The notes below the pieces were generated by a model. The model worked only from the letters and a program-made list of their open reading frames with translations, ran no database searches and was not told where the DNA came from. A DNA stretch of 57,119 nt from Tubiluchus corallicola (lineage: Eukaryota > Priapulida > Priapulimorpha > Priapulimorphida > Tubiluchidae): NCBI GenBank assembly GCA_030141605.1, contig JAQGDQ010001181.1, positions 1 to 57,119 of the forward strand, written 5' to 3'. Shown here one piece after another: positions 9,764 to 21,330 of this stretch (position 1 is its first letter; every line of letters begins with the position of its first letter). A program made the translations under genes and the position numbers.

Positions 9764-10540
9764 TCTTCTTGGCGTTTTGTTTCTCATCTTAATAGTACAA
9801 AGAAGAAATTTACTGCAGATCAGAAGGTCGTGGGTTCGATTCCATAACTGATTAATAGGAAATTTCTAGTTAATTAAAGTTTTTTGTCCCTTTCTTTTTC
9901 TTCTTCTTCGCATTTCCTTCTGATCTCATTAGTGCAAAAAAACTTCATTTACTGCTAGTCAGAAATACATCTTTTTCATTGAATTAGATAAAAGGTTCGG
10001 ACTTTCTAGTTTTTTAAAACAAAAAATATTTTTTCTTTTTTCTTCTTCTTTCAATTTTACTTCTTTTACTTAGCACAAAAAACTTCACTTACTGCCACCC
10101 AGAAATTCATCTTTTTCGTTGAATTAGATAAAAGTCTAGTTTTTTAAAACAAAAAATATTTCTTCTTTTTTCTTCTTCTTTCAATTTTACTTCTGTTACT
10201 TAGTGCAAAAAACTTCACTTACTGCCACCCAGACATTCATCTTTTTCGTTGAATTAGATAAAGTCTAGTTTTTTAAAACAAAAAATATTTCTTCTTTTTT
10301 CTTCTTCTTTCAATTTTACTTCTGTTACTTAGTGCAAAAAACTTCACTTGGTGCCAGCCAGAAATTTATGACTTTAATTGAATTAGATGAAAAATTTGGA
10401 ATTTAAAATAAAAAAAAATCTTTCTTCTTCTTCGTATGCTGTGGATTTCACCGTTTTCACTTAATGCAAAAAACTTCATTTACCACAGACCAAAAAGTCA
10501 TGGGTTCAATACCACAATTAGCTAGATAAAAGGCTTAGGA
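9764..10540 (+). repeat. Six-unit ~130-bp array with tRNA-type B boxes
   Basis: Units are anchored on GTGCAAAAAACTTCACTTACTG near 9795 (diverged), 9930, 10072, 10203, 10333 and 10465, each with TTCTTCTTC runs and a GTTGAATTAGATAAA segment. The first and last units keep (G)TGGGTTC(G/A)AT(T/A)CC, a pol III B box, suggesting that the array grew from a tRNA-derived SINE. Bases 10541-11117 hold nothing recognised. Confidence 0.5.
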
Positions 10541-11117
10541 ATTTGTACCCGCTGTCCATAATCGCTGCTATAAATACCCGCTATTCGTACCCATAATCAC
10601 ACTCGAAGCGTGATGGGTAAAATTACGGAATCTCGCGTATTGTTTACAGCTGATAGCTGCTGTATCATACAGTACACAGCATGCGCATCACTGCCATCAA
10701 ATCACCCACATTACTTTTCAAGATAACAGTTGTTACTGTAGTGGGCGTATCTTACATGTCACTTTCAAAATATATGGAAGTCGGTGAACTTATGTATCAA
10801 ACATTCCGAGATCAGCAGACAGTTACTGCACTTTAGGGTACCATAAATTACTCCGGTAAACCTGCAAGGTATGTCTGGTCGACCCATTAAGCACCGCACA
10901 CCCACGCGCAATTTAACATGTAACAATTTGCTGTGCTGTTTCATTACTAATTAGCAGCAGCCGCACAATTTCACAAGAGGAAACGAAAGCAACAGCATCA
11001 CGTACAAGTGGGGCAATTACATGTTTAATCACTTAGTAAGTACTGCATAAATACTCACAGCACTGAGACAGATACTGGCCTGGGTTTTGACAGCATTCAC
11101 ACCAATGTTGAGCGTTA

Positions 11118-11182
<65 letters not shown>

Positions 11183-11280
11183 TACTACTATTATTATTAT
11201 TACTATTATTACTACTACTATTATTATTATTACTATTATTACTACTACTACTACTACTATTATTATTATTATTATTACAA
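11118..11280. repeat. (ATT)n microsatellite with ACT variants
   Basis: Long TAT/TTA trinucleotide run with interspersed TAC units. On the minus strand it is (AAT)n. It could be an old LINE tail. Confidence 0.5.
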
Positions 11281-11485
11281 TAATTACACTATCACATCAA
11301 AGGCTTCGTGTTTCAATATAAATACCCATAATATGGTGATAATATTTGTATTTGTCCTGGGGCAAAAAGTGATAACAATACAGGTATAACCATGCTTCTG
11401 GTGGCTTCCCAGTACAAACAATGGCCAGTCGGGATTTATAAGCTTTAATATAATCTGAAGACAGTGAAATTTTGCAGAAACAGCA

Positions 11486-11487
<2 letters not shown>

Positions 11488-11541
<54 letters not shown>

Positions 11542-12303
11542 TTTATCTTTAAAACTCTGTACAGAATACATTCCCTCTATTTGTAGGGATATGTTTAAAA
11601 TTTCTAAAAGCGTTTACAACGTATTAAACCTATTCACATATATATATATATATAATTTAGAATCCAACGCATGAGACACATTGAACGACAATGATCATAT
11701 ACAATAGACATAGTTACAAATTATAGTCCAACACTACATACATACATAATAAAAGATAACGAACATATTTTAATACTTAGTAACAAAAATTTACGCACAT
11801 TATACACAATGAAAAACAGCGAGTACAATTATAATAAACATAATTACCAATTCTAATGTAAATTCACATAATCATAAAAAACAGCATATAGAAAACACGA
11901 CGAGAGTTGTAAAATTTCATCACCAACAGACTGTTTATATACGAGCGAAAGACGATAGGAATTCATCCGAGATAAGATTTGCAAAAGCATTTATAGCATT
12001 ATTATCCCGGCTAGAGAAAACATAGTCCGAATCTAACGTAGGCAGAGTGATAATAAAATCATTTCTTTTGCCTTGGTTTACTAATGTACATTCAAATAAT
12101 AAATGATGTACAGACTGAGGGCTTAATAAGCAGTTACATGTGCTATTAGGAGCCTGCCCAATTTTGTACAAAAATTCCTTAAAATTTCCCTGCTTAAGTA
12201 ATAAACTGAAAGCTAAAACTTCTAATTTTCTCCTGCCCAAAGAAACAGGGAATTGCGTGGGCGTATTAAAAACTTTTATCGGGTTAATACTGGTTATACA
12301 CAA
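11488..12303 (-). mobile_element. I/Jockey-type LINE, 3' end
   Basis: Reading leftward, bases 12303-11935 encode 122 residues with LKQGNFKEFLYKIGQ, then C-x-C and QSVHHLLFECTLV. This Cys-His knuckle (C-x-C ... H-H-L-L-F-E-C) is typical of the C-terminal end of the reverse-transcriptase protein of I/Jockey-type non-LTR retrotransposons. A ~390-bp AT-rich 3' UTR follows, ending in an (AAT)n tail at 11541-11488. The reverse transcriptase core is missing, so it is a dead 5'-truncated copy. About 80 bp of its 3' UTR (11808-11890) also occurs at 12300-12395, directly upstream of the coding remnant. Confidence 0.5.
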
Positions 12304-12444
12304 TGAAAAATGATTGTGCAGATTGCGAGAACAATGATAATAAACACAATTACCAATTCCAATGTAAATTCACATGATCATAAATAAAAACAAAACAGCA
12401 CATAAGTGTTAATTAAACTGAAGGAAAAAGTTGAGCGCCGCGCA

Positions 12445-12579
12445 ATGACCGGAAGTGCCGGTTTAGCCGGAAGTTACACAAGCAGCGTCAACAAAAACAG
12501 ACTCAGCGCAACACGACGCTCCCAAACATCCTCTACTATAAAAAAAATGTATGAAGTTCCAATCCACAGTTTGAAATAA
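12445..12579 (+). CDS. Small open reading frame of 44 codons, function unknown
   Basis: Starts MTGSAGLAGSYTSS and ends YEVPIHSLK before TAA; serine/threonine-rich and basic. It lies in a local GC-rich stretch and its first codons overlap the paired ETS-type motifs. There is no recognisable domain and no splice evidence. It may be chance. Confidence 0.5.
   Translation: MTGSAGLAGSYTSSVNKNRLSATRRSQTSSTIKKMYEVPIHSLK
12448..12474. promoter_or_regulatory. Paired ETS-type motifs
   Basis: ACCGGAAGT at 12448-12456 and GCCGGAAGT at 12466-12474, 18 bp apart, beside GCGCCGCGC. Such pairs are common in TATA-less animal promoters. The minus-strand PHLDB start codon lies 2.9 kb away, so this could be its promoter, but no transcript evidence exists. 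Confidence 0.5.
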
Positions 12580-12776
12580 ACAAAAGCACAAACAAACACA
12601 AAGGATTATTTTCTGGGTGGGGGATTTTGTAATTTGTAATTACGTTATAAACGCGTTCGCAGGAAGACACATGAAATGAAATAAGGTAAAAAACTTACAG
12701 GTTTACAGGAAGTCACAGGAAGCAGGGCACAGGAAAAAATAACTACAACTCTAGTGCGTCTTAGCAAATGTTTGTA

Positions 12777-12856
12777 TGACGATGATGATGATGACGATGA
12801 TGACGACGACGACGATGATGATGATGATGCCGACGACGATGATGATGATGATGATT
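12777..12856. repeat. (GAT/GAC)n microsatellite
   Basis: Imperfect GAT/GAC trinucleotide run. Minus-strand poly-serine frames here are artefacts. Confidence 0.5.
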
Positions 12857-13124
12857 GTAAAATTGTCAAACTTAAATAGCTAAAATCTGTAAATATTACA
12901 ATTATATTCGAATCTCTTTGTTATAATGTTAACTAACTTTTCTTATCAGCAATAATTCCAACTGTATAAAACAAAGTTTGCTGAAATACCTTACTATTAG
13001 TTGTTCATAAGATGTGGACGCATAACGGCAATTTTTCTACATAGGTAACTACTAGGCGGTTTTATATAGTATTTTTATACACATGGTGCTTGCAAAGTGC
13101 TTGTATAGTAAATTTATATATATT

Positions 13125-13555
13125 ACAAATGTTAGAAAATTTTCTACTAAATACAATGGCCCTTACATATGGAATTCAATTGCTCCAGCTATTAAAAATG
13201 CCAACTCGCTGTCCATATTTAAAAAAATTATAAATTAAACTTACTTGAAACATATAACTGATCACTCAATAATGATTTGTTGTTTTTCATTTTCAAAAAC
13301 TTCCCCTCTAGTATTATAATATTTTTATCACTTCCCACCCGTATTTATATTTGTATATATTGTCATATTGTATCTGTATATATTGTTTTTTCGTAACTAA
13401 TTCTACGATAACCTAGGTTCTTAGGTCTCTAGCGCAGAATTCATGAATTGTATCATATTTTTGTATTAACAAAAACTGATTATCGATGCACATGTAATGT
13501 ATATGTATATATGTATATGTTTATTGCCAAATAAATCTATTAAACCTAAAAAAAT
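13125..13555 (+). mobile_element. CR1/L2-like LINE, C-terminus and 3' UTR
   Basis: Bases 13125-13238 encode TNVRKFSTKYNGPYIWNSIA followed by PAIKNANSLSIFKKIIN and a stop. This is the usual R-x-x-x-x-Y-x-G-P-x-(I/L)-W-N-S-(I/L) ... S-(I/L)-x-x-F-K-K end of CR1/L2-type reverse-transcriptase proteins. A 3' UTR follows to about 13555 with AATAAATCTATTAAACC. The catalytic part is absent: a 5'-truncated remnant. Confidence 0.5.
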
Positions 13556-13609
13556 AAAGTGCTTGTGAAGTTCACGTACTAAGCGCAAAGTGACAATCCA
13601 GATATCCGT

Positions 13610-13724
13610 TATTTACACTGAAGTATTTATTTAATTCTTGCATTTTAATTAAAATTTCTGTAATTAATCGGCCTGTAAATGGAGGCCTCGTTTGTATACA
13701 CCCTTTTCTATAGAATTACGAAAT

Positions 13725-13771
<47 letters not shown>

Positions 13772-13892
13772 TTCTTGGAAAAGACGTGTTCTTTTCCTTT
13801 AATGATGGATTTCTTATTAACTGAACATGAAGGTTTACTGAGTTATACAAACAACAACAACAACAACAACAGCGCCAAAAACACGCTCAATA
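13610..13892 (+). repeat. Dispersed repeat B, copy 1, with (ATC)n and (CAA)n
   Basis: AATTAAAATTTCTGTAAT, GGCCTCGTTTGTATACACCC, an (ATC)n run at 13725-13770, then AAAGACGTGTTCTTTTCC and AACTGAACATGAAGGTTTA and (CAA)n. It matches 14935-15262 in the same order and orientation. A partial inverted copy is at about 7828-7920. Confidence 0.5.
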
Positions 13893-13963
13893 TAACATGA
13901 CATTTGCAAGTTTAAGGACATGTTGCCGACACAAACAAACATGCTTTGATCTCTAATCAGTAA

Positions 13964-13986
13964 TCTCTCTCTCTCTCTCTCTCTCT
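13964..13986. repeat. (CT)n microsatellite
   Basis: Short perfect CT run. Bases 13987-14750 contain nothing else recognised, apart from weak similarity of 14280-14400 to 26110-26230. Confidence 0.5.
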
Positions 13987-14759
13987 TCCTACTCAGCACA
14001 CACAGAGATCCACTGTTCATGGATAAATGGGCAATTCCTCTTAAACAAGCTGTGAAACAAGCACCACCTACAATGCCCACCGGCTAGTGTTTGAGAGAAG
14101 GGAAGGTCAGAGCAGCAGGTAAAGTGAGAAACTGTTGCGCGTTTCGAGCAAGAAACGTTTTTTTTTAATCGCCCCGACAAGGCCAACGGTCACTCAGGCT
14201 AAGTGGCCACAGAACGGTGACAAATATGATACACGTCTAAAAATGCTGATATTTGAATCGTTAGTACATTAGGAGGTGTGTGTTGATGCTCTTTTTAAGG
14301 CAAATGAGATTCTAGAAAAAATGAGAACAATTTTCTGCCACAGAATACCACAGATAAGGGCCCGAGGGAAAACTGAATTATAAGGAGACGCGTTCTGCAG
14401 TAGGAATGCTCAGGATAAGATCAGGAGTAAAAAATCAATTTTATTCAAATTATCTTCACGCTTAATGTACGTCCAAACACTCCAAATATATTGCTGAAAA
14501 ATGGGAATGTTATTTTACAATTTCAGGAATTTCCACAAAAAAAGCACCAAAAAATTTGCCCGGGGCTTTGTGCTATGATGGGTACAAACTGTAAAAAATG
14601 CAGTGCGGGTTTGTGAAACATCATTACTACGGGTATTTCATTAACCGTAGATTTGTAAAATGCAAAACGCTCAGTAACTGAATAAGTTTAAAGGAAAAGA
14701 AAAGAATACAAACTTAGAAGACATCTTAACAATTTTCACAACTTACATACTGCTTTCTT

Positions 14760-15025
14760 AAGCATAATCATCCGAAGCATTCGTATTCGTAGCGCACTCT
14801 TCACTAACGAAGAAAAAGTTTAAATAACTTTATATTGTCAATAAGATTAATAACGTGTTTTTGGTGAGACAGCGGTGCACATTGGGACGGTAAGTCAGTT
14901 ACATTTTACCAGTTGGCACGCGCATTTTAAATTTCTTCCTGTACTTCAATTAAAATTTCTGTAATTTATCGGCCTCGTTTGTATACACCCTTTTGTATAG
15001 AATTACAAAATAAAGAAATATCGCT

Positions 15026-15082
<57 letters not shown>

Positions 15083-15207
15083 TCTTGGAAAGGACGTATT
15101 CTTTTCCTTTAATGTAGAATTTCTTATTAGCTGAACATGAAGGTTTAGTGAGTTATACAAACAACAGCAGTAGTAGTAGTAGCAGCAGCAGCAGCAACAG
15201 CAACAGC

Positions 15208-15246
<39 letters not shown>

Positions 15247-15405
15247 ACCACAAATATTCTTTTCTAGTTACACAAGTCTTTCAAACAAGTAAGAGTAATG
15301 TAATTTAACACAACTTTGTTTGGAAAGGTTTTTGGGACTTACTTTAAATCACATTTTCTTCCCTTTTAACCACATAACTGCCGTTTCAAGATCATTTCCC
15401 TTAAA
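14760..15405 (+). repeat. Family A copy A5, interrupted by repeat B
   Basis: Family A matches run to about 14935 (TATTGTCAATAAGATTAATA, GGTGCACATTGGGACGG, CATTTTACCAGTTGGCAC). They resume at about 15256 with TTCTTTTCTAGTTACACAAG and TCTTTCAAAC. The gap is filled by repeat B copy 2, which was therefore inserted into this family A copy. Confidence 0.5.
14935..15262 (+). repeat. Dispersed repeat B, copy 2, with (ATC)n and (CAG/CAA)n
   Basis: Same order as copy 1 at 13610-13892: the TTTCTGTAATTTATCGGCC block, (ATC)n at 15026-15081, AAGGACGTATTCTTTTCC, then a CAG/CAA run at 15160-15244. The poly-Cys and poly-Asp frames in it are microsatellite translations. Confidence 0.5.
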
Positions 15406-15954
15406 ATAACTTACCGCAACGACAAAACACAAATCAGCACCGAATTTCGTGATGAGGAACAAATTAAAGACACAAATTTACACAATTTTAAAGCAATAAG
15501 AAAGGATCTATTCCACAGCACAGAAAGTGACACAGTATAACTTACTAACCTGTTAAGCAGTTCCAAGTTCACGTACACAAGTGACAGTACGCACATATAT
15601 AAGGTAACAGTTAAGTGTTCCCCTTATCAGAATTCAAATAAAACAATCAGTCTTGATATTTGTAAACTTGGCAGGTAGCCTGTACGTCACACAAAAGCTA
15701 CCGGATCTGGAATTTCTCAATTTGAACAGTTTTTCCGGCACATTTTTAAGTATCCTTTATCCCATATATGAGCTTCATTCATTACATCATTCCATTTTAA
15801 GCACTAATGTTTTTTCTTTTTTTATCACGATTCGCTTAAATTTTCAGATTATCTCCATTACTTTTTTTTCTTTCACTGCGTGGGACAATCTAACAAGCCC
15901 TGCTTTTTGATTGTCCGCTACACATTTACCCTCGTGTATAAGTGAACAGTGTTT

Positions 15955-16073
15955 GAGGCTTTTCCTATGCAGTATTTCTTATTTGTATTATGTTCATTGT
16001 AGGCCCTTTCACTAGATATTGTATATGTAACCATTGTAAATGTGTAAGGTGAAATAAATGACTTATGACTTAT
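15955..16073 (+). mobile_element. LINE-like 3' tail
   Basis: An AT-rich stretch ends in GTGAAATAAATGACTTATGACTTAT, an AATAAA signal followed by a repeated ACTTATG heptamer, as at CR1/L2-type 3' ends. No coding part was recognised upstream (15405-15955). Confidence 0.5.
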
Positions 16074-16329
16074 CACCACGTCTATGGTGCGTCCAGGATC
16101 TCACCTCACTGTTCACACTGCACTCATTACAGTTTATAGTTTGTTAGATCCACATGTGACATACATGTTAAACAATATCAAAAGTTTGTAACAATACAAA
16201 AACTTCAAAAAAAAAACAAGTGTAGATGGAGTGCTTAAAAAGTGAGAATACATGTGTAAAGCATCATTCTCATAGGCTTGCTTTTTAACATTTCCAGGCG
16301 AAGAACAGCTGCTCATATACCTAGTTTTC

Positions 16330-16443
16330 CTTCGGGCCTCTTATCCATGGAATTTCTTATCAGAAATTTACTTTTTTGAAGCAAGTAACCTCATACAATT
16401 CAAAAAGAACATCAACGGGCACCTTTCGCGACCATCAAATTAG
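16330..16443 (+). mobile_element. LINE reverse-transcriptase C-terminal remnant
   Basis: The frame reads ASYPWNFLSEIYFFEASNLI then QFKKNINGHLSRPSN and a stop. It fits the P-W-N-x-L ... (S/N)-x-x-x-F-K-x-x-(I/L)-x-x-x-L end of Jockey/CR1-like proteins. It is related to the remnant at 18120-18219. Bases 16444-16854 hold nothing else recognised. Confidence 0.5.
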
Positions 16444-16862
16444 AATTACGAATTCCATTTATCTGGAAACAATACAAAAGTTTTCTGCATACCCTCACGT
16501 TGAGTGACCAGTGGTCTTGGTCGTGGTCGCGATAAGGAGGCCACCTGATTCAGAATTTCTGAATTCAGATAACATTTCCGGTGCATTTTCTTTTACAGAA
16601 AAAAAAACGCACTTAATTGGTCGTAAACTGCGACTCAGTGCACACGTCACACACCTCATTTTTTTTCACAAAAAGTTGTTATAAGTTCACTATGTGGGAA
16701 TTTGTGCATCTATGCTCTTCAAGGTCAGACACTGATGCGAGAAATACAGCAACAATGCGGGCGTTCAAGATAAATCAACTCTTAGAACTAGGGCAACAGA
16801 TATAGTATCTGTCGGTGATCAAATAGCCATCAAAAATCAAATATCTATGCATGCACGATGCC

Positions 16863-17320
<458 letters not shown>

Positions 17321-18119
17321 ACGATGCCTATCCTAATTGGTATAGTAAACAGCAAGCAGGTTTCCTATCTTTAGCTTTATGTTTATTGATTTTCCATAAC
17401 CGCTGCCATCTGGAATGCCAATGCAAGAATTTCTGGGACGACCACCGCTTCACGTGCACTCTGGTGGCCATTATGCGAACTAACAAAAGTTTATCCGTAA
17501 TGAGACAAAGAAGACGCCACTTCTTGGAAATTGGACAGGTAACTAGCTTGAGTGGCTAATAGCCAAGTCACTCAGCATACTGGGTTTATTTTACTTAAAT
17601 CTAGAAAAATATAAGAAAGAAATTTGCAAAAAAACTGTCTATAAAGCAAAAATTTAAAATATACAACCTCCGAATAGAAATTTTCAGGTTCAGTGATTCA
17701 CTTGAAAATCATGACGTAACTGGTGGACTTCGCGACTTTCCGTGAGCGTCTCGTGCCTTTCCGTGAACGCGTGCTGCTTATATTACTTCAAACTTCTGCA
17801 GCTTACCTAAGCTTCACGCAAACGTATTAGAAAATTATCGTTTTGACAAAATTGTTATACGTTTGTTGAAGACTGACCGTGCACTACTTTTCTTCAAGAT
17901 GAATGACGTCATTGGAAGAATGGGCATTGAAAATGGGAGCGCCCAAGCATGAAGTGATCGCAACTTTAAAGTGATTTTACTAATTACACGAGGCGCTTAT
18001 TGCATTTTTACTACTAAATCCTTCTAACATTTTCCACCAATGTTGAAATAAGCCTAACTTCCTAGAAGACCTGACCTTTTCTTCCAAGTTTTTAAGTGAA
18101 GACTCAAATTGCACAAATA

Positions 18120-18219
18120 CAATTGCTAATACGGAATGCTCTACCAGGAAATTCTTTCCTTGAAAACTACAACCTCATCCCAGTTTAAAAAGAACGTCAA
18201 CAGATACTTCTGTCACTAA
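18120..18219 (+). mobile_element. LINE C-terminal remnant feeding into the 60-bp satellite
   Basis: EILSLKTTTSSQFKKNVNRY, then FCH and a stop, preceded in another frame by IRNALPG (one frameshift). It is the same protein end as 16330-16443. The stop and following bases are the first unit of the tandem array. Bases 17329-18119 hold nothing recognised. Confidence 0.5.
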
Positions 18220-19285
18220 CGAATTAGTGGTATGAATTCAATTCCTATGGACAGATAACCCTTTACTTTTTGTCACTAAGGAATTAGTGGTATGAATTCA
18301 ATTCCTATGGACAGATAACCCTTTACTTTCTGTCACTAACGAATTAGTGGTATGAATTTAATTCCTATGGACAGATAACCCTTTACTTTTTGTCACTAAG
18401 GAATTAGTGGTATGAATTCAATTCCTATGGACAGATAACCCTTTACTTTTTGTCACTAAGGAATTAGTGGTATGAATTCAATTCCTATGGACAGATAACC
18501 CTTTGCCTTCTGTCACTAACGAATTAGTGGTATGAATTCAATTCCTATGGACAGATAACCCTTTACTTTTTGTCACTAAGGAATTAGTGGTATGAATTCA
18601 ATTCCTATGGACAGATAACCCTTTACTTTTTGTCACTAACGAATTAGTGGTATGAATTTAATTCCTATGGACAGATAACCCTTTGCCTTCTGTCACTAAG
18701 GAATTAGTGGTATGAATTCAATTCCTATGGACAGATAACCCTTTACTTTTTGTCACTAAGGAATTAGTGGTATGAATTCAATTCCTATGGACAGATAACC
18801 CTTTACTTTTTGTCACTAAGGAATTAGTGGTATGAATTCAATTCCTATGGACAGATAACCCTTTACTTGCTGTCACTAACGAATTAGTGGTATAAATTCA
18901 ATTCCTATGGACAGATAACCCTTTACTTTTTGTCACTAAAGAATTAGTGGTATAAATTCAATTCCTATGGACAGATAACCCTTTACTTTTTGTCACTAAC
19001 GAATTAGTGGTATAAATTCAATTCCTATGGACAGATAACCCTTTACTTTTTGTCACTAAAGAATTAGTGGTATAAATTCAATTCCTATGGACAGATAACC
19101 CTTTACTTGCTGTCACTAACGAATTAGTGGTATAAATTCAATTCCTATGGACAGATAACCCTTTACTTTTTGTCACTAAGGAATTAGTGGTATGAATTCA
19201 ATTCCTATGGACAGATAACCCTTTACTTTTTGTCACTAAGGAATTAGTGGTATGAATTCAATTCCTATGGACAGATAACCCTTAA
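18208..19285. repeat. 60-bp satellite, about 18 units
   Basis: Strictly 60-bp register from 18241 to 19261. Unit: ATTCCTATGGACAGATAACC, CTTTACTTTTTGTCACTAAG, GAATTAGTGGTATGAATTCA. Variants sit at fixed places (AAG/AAC/AAA; TTTT/TTTC/GCCTTC/TTGC; TATG/TATA). Five adjacent units (18841-19140) share TATAAATTCA. Confidence 0.5.
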
Positions 19286-19619
19286 CCCTTTACTTTGCGT
19301 GGTCAATGGCCCTGTTTGGGGCGACTTGTATAGAAAATAGATTGAAAATTTACTACCGTATAAACATATCACAATGTATGCGATATAAATTAAACTTCAC
19401 TGACGTTTACTGTCTATCGCCAATCTCTGAATTTGTCAACCACTGTAATAAATGCATCGTGAACTGCAATCAGTATTCAACACAATCTCTTGCAATGAAT
19501 CATTTTCTCTATACGTTATCTGGCGAGATCACCACGGACAATTTAAACTGCAAATAGTCGACAAGAGTTTCTCAAATCAAAGCGATTAGGATCATAATAA
19601 CATCGCGCGCATCGTGTAG

Positions 19620-19876
19620 TGGATACGCCACAAGCAGCAAAACTCATGCCGCAGAATGGATACGCCCAAACCAGCAAACTCATCGAGTAGACTGGATACG
19701 CACAAGCAGCAAAACTCATTCCGGAGAATGGATACGCCACAAATAGCAAAACTCGTTGTGCTGAATGGATATGCCACAACCACGTCGCAAAACTTACTGA
19801 ACAGACTGGATACGCCCACAACCAGCAAAACTCATGCCACAGACTGGATACGCCCAGAACCAGCAAAACTCATTTC
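19620..19876. repeat. Seven-unit ~37-bp minisatellite
   Basis: TGGATACGCC(A)CAA-CAGCAAAACTCAT repeats seven times with divergent linkers. Frames through it on either strand are repeats of the same peptide and not genes. Confidence 0.5.
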
Positions 19877-20067
19877 CGTTCGACAATAATACCTTGAACT
19901 TTTCACTGCCAACTTGCTAACACAGAGTGACGTTTTCCCGTATGCATAATCTGCATGGCTTCCAAAAATAACTGCAGCTGCAGTCTGCCATATTTATGCT
20001 GATGATAAATCAGAGGTTAGAATAAAATCCAGCAAGCCCAGAAACTTTACTGTCAATGATAAGGTAC

Positions 20068-20215
20068 ATACTAAATAATAGATAACACAAAACAGCTAGA
20101 TGTTCAGTATTAAAAAGGTCACAAACTCTCACTACGGGTTCGAATGTAGCAGGCAACTATGGTGTTCCTCAAGGATCCACCATAGGACCACTGCTTTTTC
20201 TTATCTACATTCTTC
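20068..20215 (+). mobile_element. LINE reverse-transcriptase fragment, motif B region
   Basis: The frame reads ARCSVLKRSQTLTTGSNVAG then NYGVPQGSTIGPLLFLIYI. GVPQGS-x-(I/L)-GPLLF-L-I-Y-I is the reverse-transcriptase segment just before the catalytic YADD block of Jockey/CR1/L2-type elements. The frame degenerates after it. A related fragment in opposite orientation is at 21984-22100. Confidence 0.5.
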
Positions 20216-20721
20216 TCTTGCTATCAAAAGCGCTCCCTAGAGTAAATCAGCTCTTAATCACTTTTATAGCACGGAGTGTCGAGTTTTAGTTGCTCCGTGT
20301 TTATTAGACTGCAATATAACCGATTATAAAACCTGAATAAGCTGCTTATGGTACTGATTAAATTGCAACAGCAGCAGTCATAGCCTAAAGCAGTGCTTGT
20401 CATCCTTTTTTTTGATATCCTGAACTCATCTAGTATTTTTTTGACGTCCCTTTTCGCTCCCAACTTACACGAATTTGCCTTCACGTCGGAGTTCCTGTGC
20501 TACGATTACTGGAACAGAACAAACCAAACACAGGCGACACGTTTTACAAAAAATTAGTTTCCTCAGTCACATTTGGATGTGCAGCATATATATCCTGCCT
20601 CAATGAGGTGGATATCTTCGGAAGAACTCTCAGCACGAGTATTGAAACAGATAGTCACTGATCCATTTACCAAACAGGCTCAGCATTGCTTAACTTCTTC
20701 AATAGTAACCATCCGGTCATT

Positions 20722-21330
20722 GGAGGGTTAGGGTCAGGAAGGGCATCCGCCTGTAAAAACTGAGCCAAAACCTTTTTATGAATGAATGATAGACGAGGTG
20801 AATTTCAGGATTCAGTGTGGTTGGAATAATTGGCGAAAAGTTTCGGGTGTGATATGAGGATTCCAGTGAGACTTAAAGGTAAAGTTCACAAAGCAGTGGT
20901 CAGACCCGCCCTAATCTATGGGCTGGAAGCAGCACCTCTAAAGAAGACCGAAGAGAAGAAAATGGATGTGGCGGAGATGAGGATGTTGAGATGGATGGTG
21001 GGAGTAACAAGAAGGGATAAAATCAGGAATAGTAATATTAGAGGAACAGTGAAAGTAGTGGAAGCCTCGAAAAAGATACAAGAAGCAAGATTGTGATGGT
21101 ATGGGCACCTGAAAAGAAGAGTTGGGAAGATCACGTGGGAAGGGAGGTCATGGAAATGGAAGTGCTGGGAAATAGAAGAAGAGGACGACCCAAGCTGAGA
21201 TGGTTCGAATGTATTAACGGAGACCTTAGAGAGAAGAACATAAATGAAGAGATGGTCAACAACAGGAATGCATGGAGAAGACTCATTCACAACGGCGACC
21301 CCGCATAGGGAAAAGCTGGGAAGAAGAAGA
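20722..21330 (+). mobile_element. RTE-type retrotransposon 3' fragment with target duplication
   Basis: Coding pieces in shifted frames: FRIQCGWNNWRKVSGV, KGKVHKAVVRPALIYGLEA, then MRMLRWMVGVTRRDKIRN, GRRRRGRPK-like and AWRRLIHNGDPA followed by GGGAAAAGCTGG(GAA)n. This is the well-known C-terminal tail and 3' end of RTE-clade elements. It is bounded by AGTAACCATCCGGTCATT (20704-20721) and AGTAATCATCCGGTCATT (21331-21348), an 18-bp target duplication with one mismatch. The first ~90 bp (GGTCAGGAAGGGCATCCGCC...) is not RTE coding sequence. Confidence 0.5.

Noticed and set aside
11087-11389. 100-codon poly-Tyr frame
   Set aside because: (ATT)n microsatellite translation.
14966-15253. Frame with poly-Cys and poly-Asp runs
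   Set aside because: CAG/CAA and ATC microsatellites in repeat B.
18208-19285. CRISPR-like regular repeat array
   Set aside because: The repeats are contiguous 60-bp units without unique spacers, in a eukaryotic setting; it is a satellite.
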